A stretch of DNA of 15,870 bases, from contig CAJWZY010000017.1 in assembly GCA_913050545.1 (NCBI GenBank), positions 1-15,870 on the forward strand, in the 5' to 3' direction. Every line of letters begins with the position of its first letter. Within the stretch, counting starts at the first letter, position 1. The translations under genes and the position numbers were made by a program. Of the stretch, positions 14,978 to 15,870 are shown piece after piece. This DNA is from an uncultured bacterium. GTDB lineage: Bacteria > Planctomycetota > UBA8108. Under the pieces are notes generated by a model, which worked only from the letters and a program-made list of their open reading frames with translations, did no database searches and was not told the DNA's origin.

Positions 14978-15317
14978 TTCCCCCGTTTACCGGCGTATCA
15001 AGTTCGAGCTTGCAGGGGCGTAAATGCGCTGCGCCAGATAAACCCCGCGAGCGCGACCGCTGGTAACGGCTGGTCTTGCCCCTATGGCAGCACTCGATTA
15101 GACTTCGATCCCAAGCGTATGGGGCTATTATATTGATTTTTATCGGGTTTTACTGGATCCTGGCGCTGGGGCAGGCCTGCGCCAGGATAATGGACGAACA
15201 AAACCGATTACCTGGAGCACAGGCCGCGGGACAAGCCAGTAACTACCGGGGCGGTGAGGTGCACGAGCCCTGCGACCTGCCCAGACGCAGTATTTGACTA
15301 TCCACGGAGATTCACTC
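14978..15317. other. Non-coding gap before the PuuD-like gene
   Basis: This 340-bp stretch holds no recognisable gene. A 73-codon frame (15076-15297) contains a hydrophobic patch but has no ribosome site and resembles nothing I know. AT-rich TATTATATT at 15126-15134 might be a -10 region, but no good -35 lies at the right distance. A perfect 10-bp inverted repeat lies at 15157-15188. Confidence 0.5.
15157..15188. repeat. 10-bp perfect inverted repeat upstream of the PuuD-like gene
   Basis: ATCCTGGCGC (15157-15166) and GCGCCAGGAT (15179-15188) are exact reverse complements separated by 12 nt. It lies about 25 bp after the AT-rich TATTATATT and 129 bp before the ATG, a position compatible with an operator or leader hairpin. 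No T-run follows, so a terminator of the DUF123 gene is less likely. Confidence 0.5.
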
Positions 15318-15870
15318 ATGTCTTTTATCGATATGCTTTTTCGCTGGGGCCACATCCTTTTTGGTATTGCCTGGATCGGCTTGCTGTATTACTTCAACTT
15401 CGTGCAGACGGAGTATGTGAAAGAGGCGGACGACACTGCCAAAGCGGACGTCATGCAAAAACTGGCGCCAAGAGCCCTATGGTGGTTCCGCTGGGCGGCC
15501 ATGTTTACCTTCCTCAGTGGCCTGGTGCTGCTCAGCCTGGTCAGCGGCCGGCTGACGCTTGAGATCATCCTGGGCGCCACCATGGGCACGTTGATGATGG
15601 AGAATGTGTGGCTGATCATCTGGCCCAAGCAGCAAATTGTGATCGGTCTGGTCTCCGGTGACAAAGCCGCAGCGGCGCCAAAGGCGGCGCTGGCGTCGCG
15701 CACCAATACCCTATTCTCCATTCCGATGCTGTACATGATGGTAGCCTCAGCCCATACATCTTTCGGCGGCATCTGGAACGGCGGTGGCATGAAGATGTCG
15801 GCCCTGTGGATCGGTATCGCAATCATCGCCCTGGTCGAGGCCAATGTCATCTGGGGCAAGATGAACAGTG
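15318..15870 (+). CDS. PuuD-like urate hydroxylase / Urate_ox_N membrane protein, cut by window edge
   Basis: 184 codons are visible and the frame is open at the right edge. MSFIDMLFRWGHILFGIAWIG is the typical first span (His12 and a GIAWIG motif), followed by LAPRALWWFRWAAMFTFLSGLVLL (about 49-72), spans at about 83-102 and 133-147, and a last one at about 161-179. The pattern W.H...GIAWIG, WF.W.A..T.LSG and SRTNT.FS.P matches the membrane N-terminal domain of PuuD-type urate hydroxylases; some members of this family are short and lack the cytochrome c domain, which could not be seen here anyway. GGAGA lies 7 nt before ATG 15318. No purine-catabolism gene is adjacent in the window, so substrate assignment is tentative. 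Confidence 0.65.
   Translation, partial: MSFIDMLFRWGHILFGIAWIGLLYYFNFVQTEYVKEADDTAKADVMQKLAPRALWWFRWAAMFTFLSGLVLLSLVSGRLTLEIILGATMGTLMMENVWLIIWPKQQIVIGLVSGDKAAAAPKAALASRTNTLFSIPMLYMMVASAHTSFGGIWNGGGMKMSALWIGIAIIALVEANVIWGKMNS

Noticed and set aside
15076..15297. 73-codon plus-strand frame with a hydrophobic patch before the PuuD-like gene
   Set aside because: No ribosome site and no recognisable family; an inverted repeat lies within it. It was left as part of the non-coding gap.
14978..15317. Purine riboswitch ahead of the PuuD-like gene
   Set aside because: The conserved junction and loop sequences of the purine aptamer are not present; only an inverted repeat is seen.
1..15870. Mobile element, prophage, toxin-antitoxin or defence system
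   Set aside because: No transposase, integrase, phage structural, restriction or defence-type protein was recognised in either strand.

Overview
The window is 15.9 kb of dense, GC-rich bacterial DNA that appears to come from two different genetic backgrounds. Bases 1 to about 13,500 look like chromosomal housekeeping DNA of a Gram-negative bacterium (an AsmA-type envelope protein implies an outer membrane). The order tpiA-secG-yicC-gmk-rpoZ, the GGLGGAFG-type SecG and the short VGGKFRLTALIQKR-type omega subunit recall Planctomycetes and relatives. That placement is from memory and is tentative. From about 13,500 to the end, the proteins look gammaproteobacterial: a YadH-type ABC-2 permease, a small glutaredoxin-like protein, a DUF123 GIY-YIG protein and a PuuD-like membrane protein.

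Layout. A minus-strand gene of the fumarylacetoacetate-hydrolase type runs off the left edge (1-447). It diverges from mutY (596-1666). After mutY comes a beta-propeller protein resembling glycosidases (1832-2845), convergent with a minus-strand hybrid histidine kinase (2853-4811) whose C-terminus is a 12-bp tandem repeat. Further upstream on the minus strand lies a likely operon tsaB - AsmA-like giant - SDR (10083 down to 5042). A 388-bp divergent region (10084-10471) carries a near-consensus sigma-70 promoter for a plus-strand run: tpiA, secG, yicC, gmk, then the N-terminus of an omega subunit.

At about 13,500 the omega reading frame passes without a break into the YadH-type permease, whose usual ATPase partner (YadG) is absent. 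The simplest reading is a chimeric join, by assembly or recombination, inside a short shared stretch that encodes KEI-like residues. A genuine fusion gene is possible but would be extraordinary. Behind it come the glutaredoxin-like gene, the DUF123 gene (apparently starting at CTG), a 340-bp gap with a perfect 10-bp inverted repeat, and the truncated puuD-like gene.

Functionally the first part combines DNA repair (MutY), tRNA t6A modification (TsaB), envelope lipid homeostasis (AsmA-like), protein export (SecG), glycolysis (TpiA), RNA turnover (YicC), nucleotide metabolism (Gmk) and signalling. I see no CRISPR array, tRNA, rRNA, transposase or defence system. The items most worth checking are the omega/permease join, the SDR without its catalytic Tyr and Lys, the kinase repeat tail, and the MutY with an altered FSH loop.
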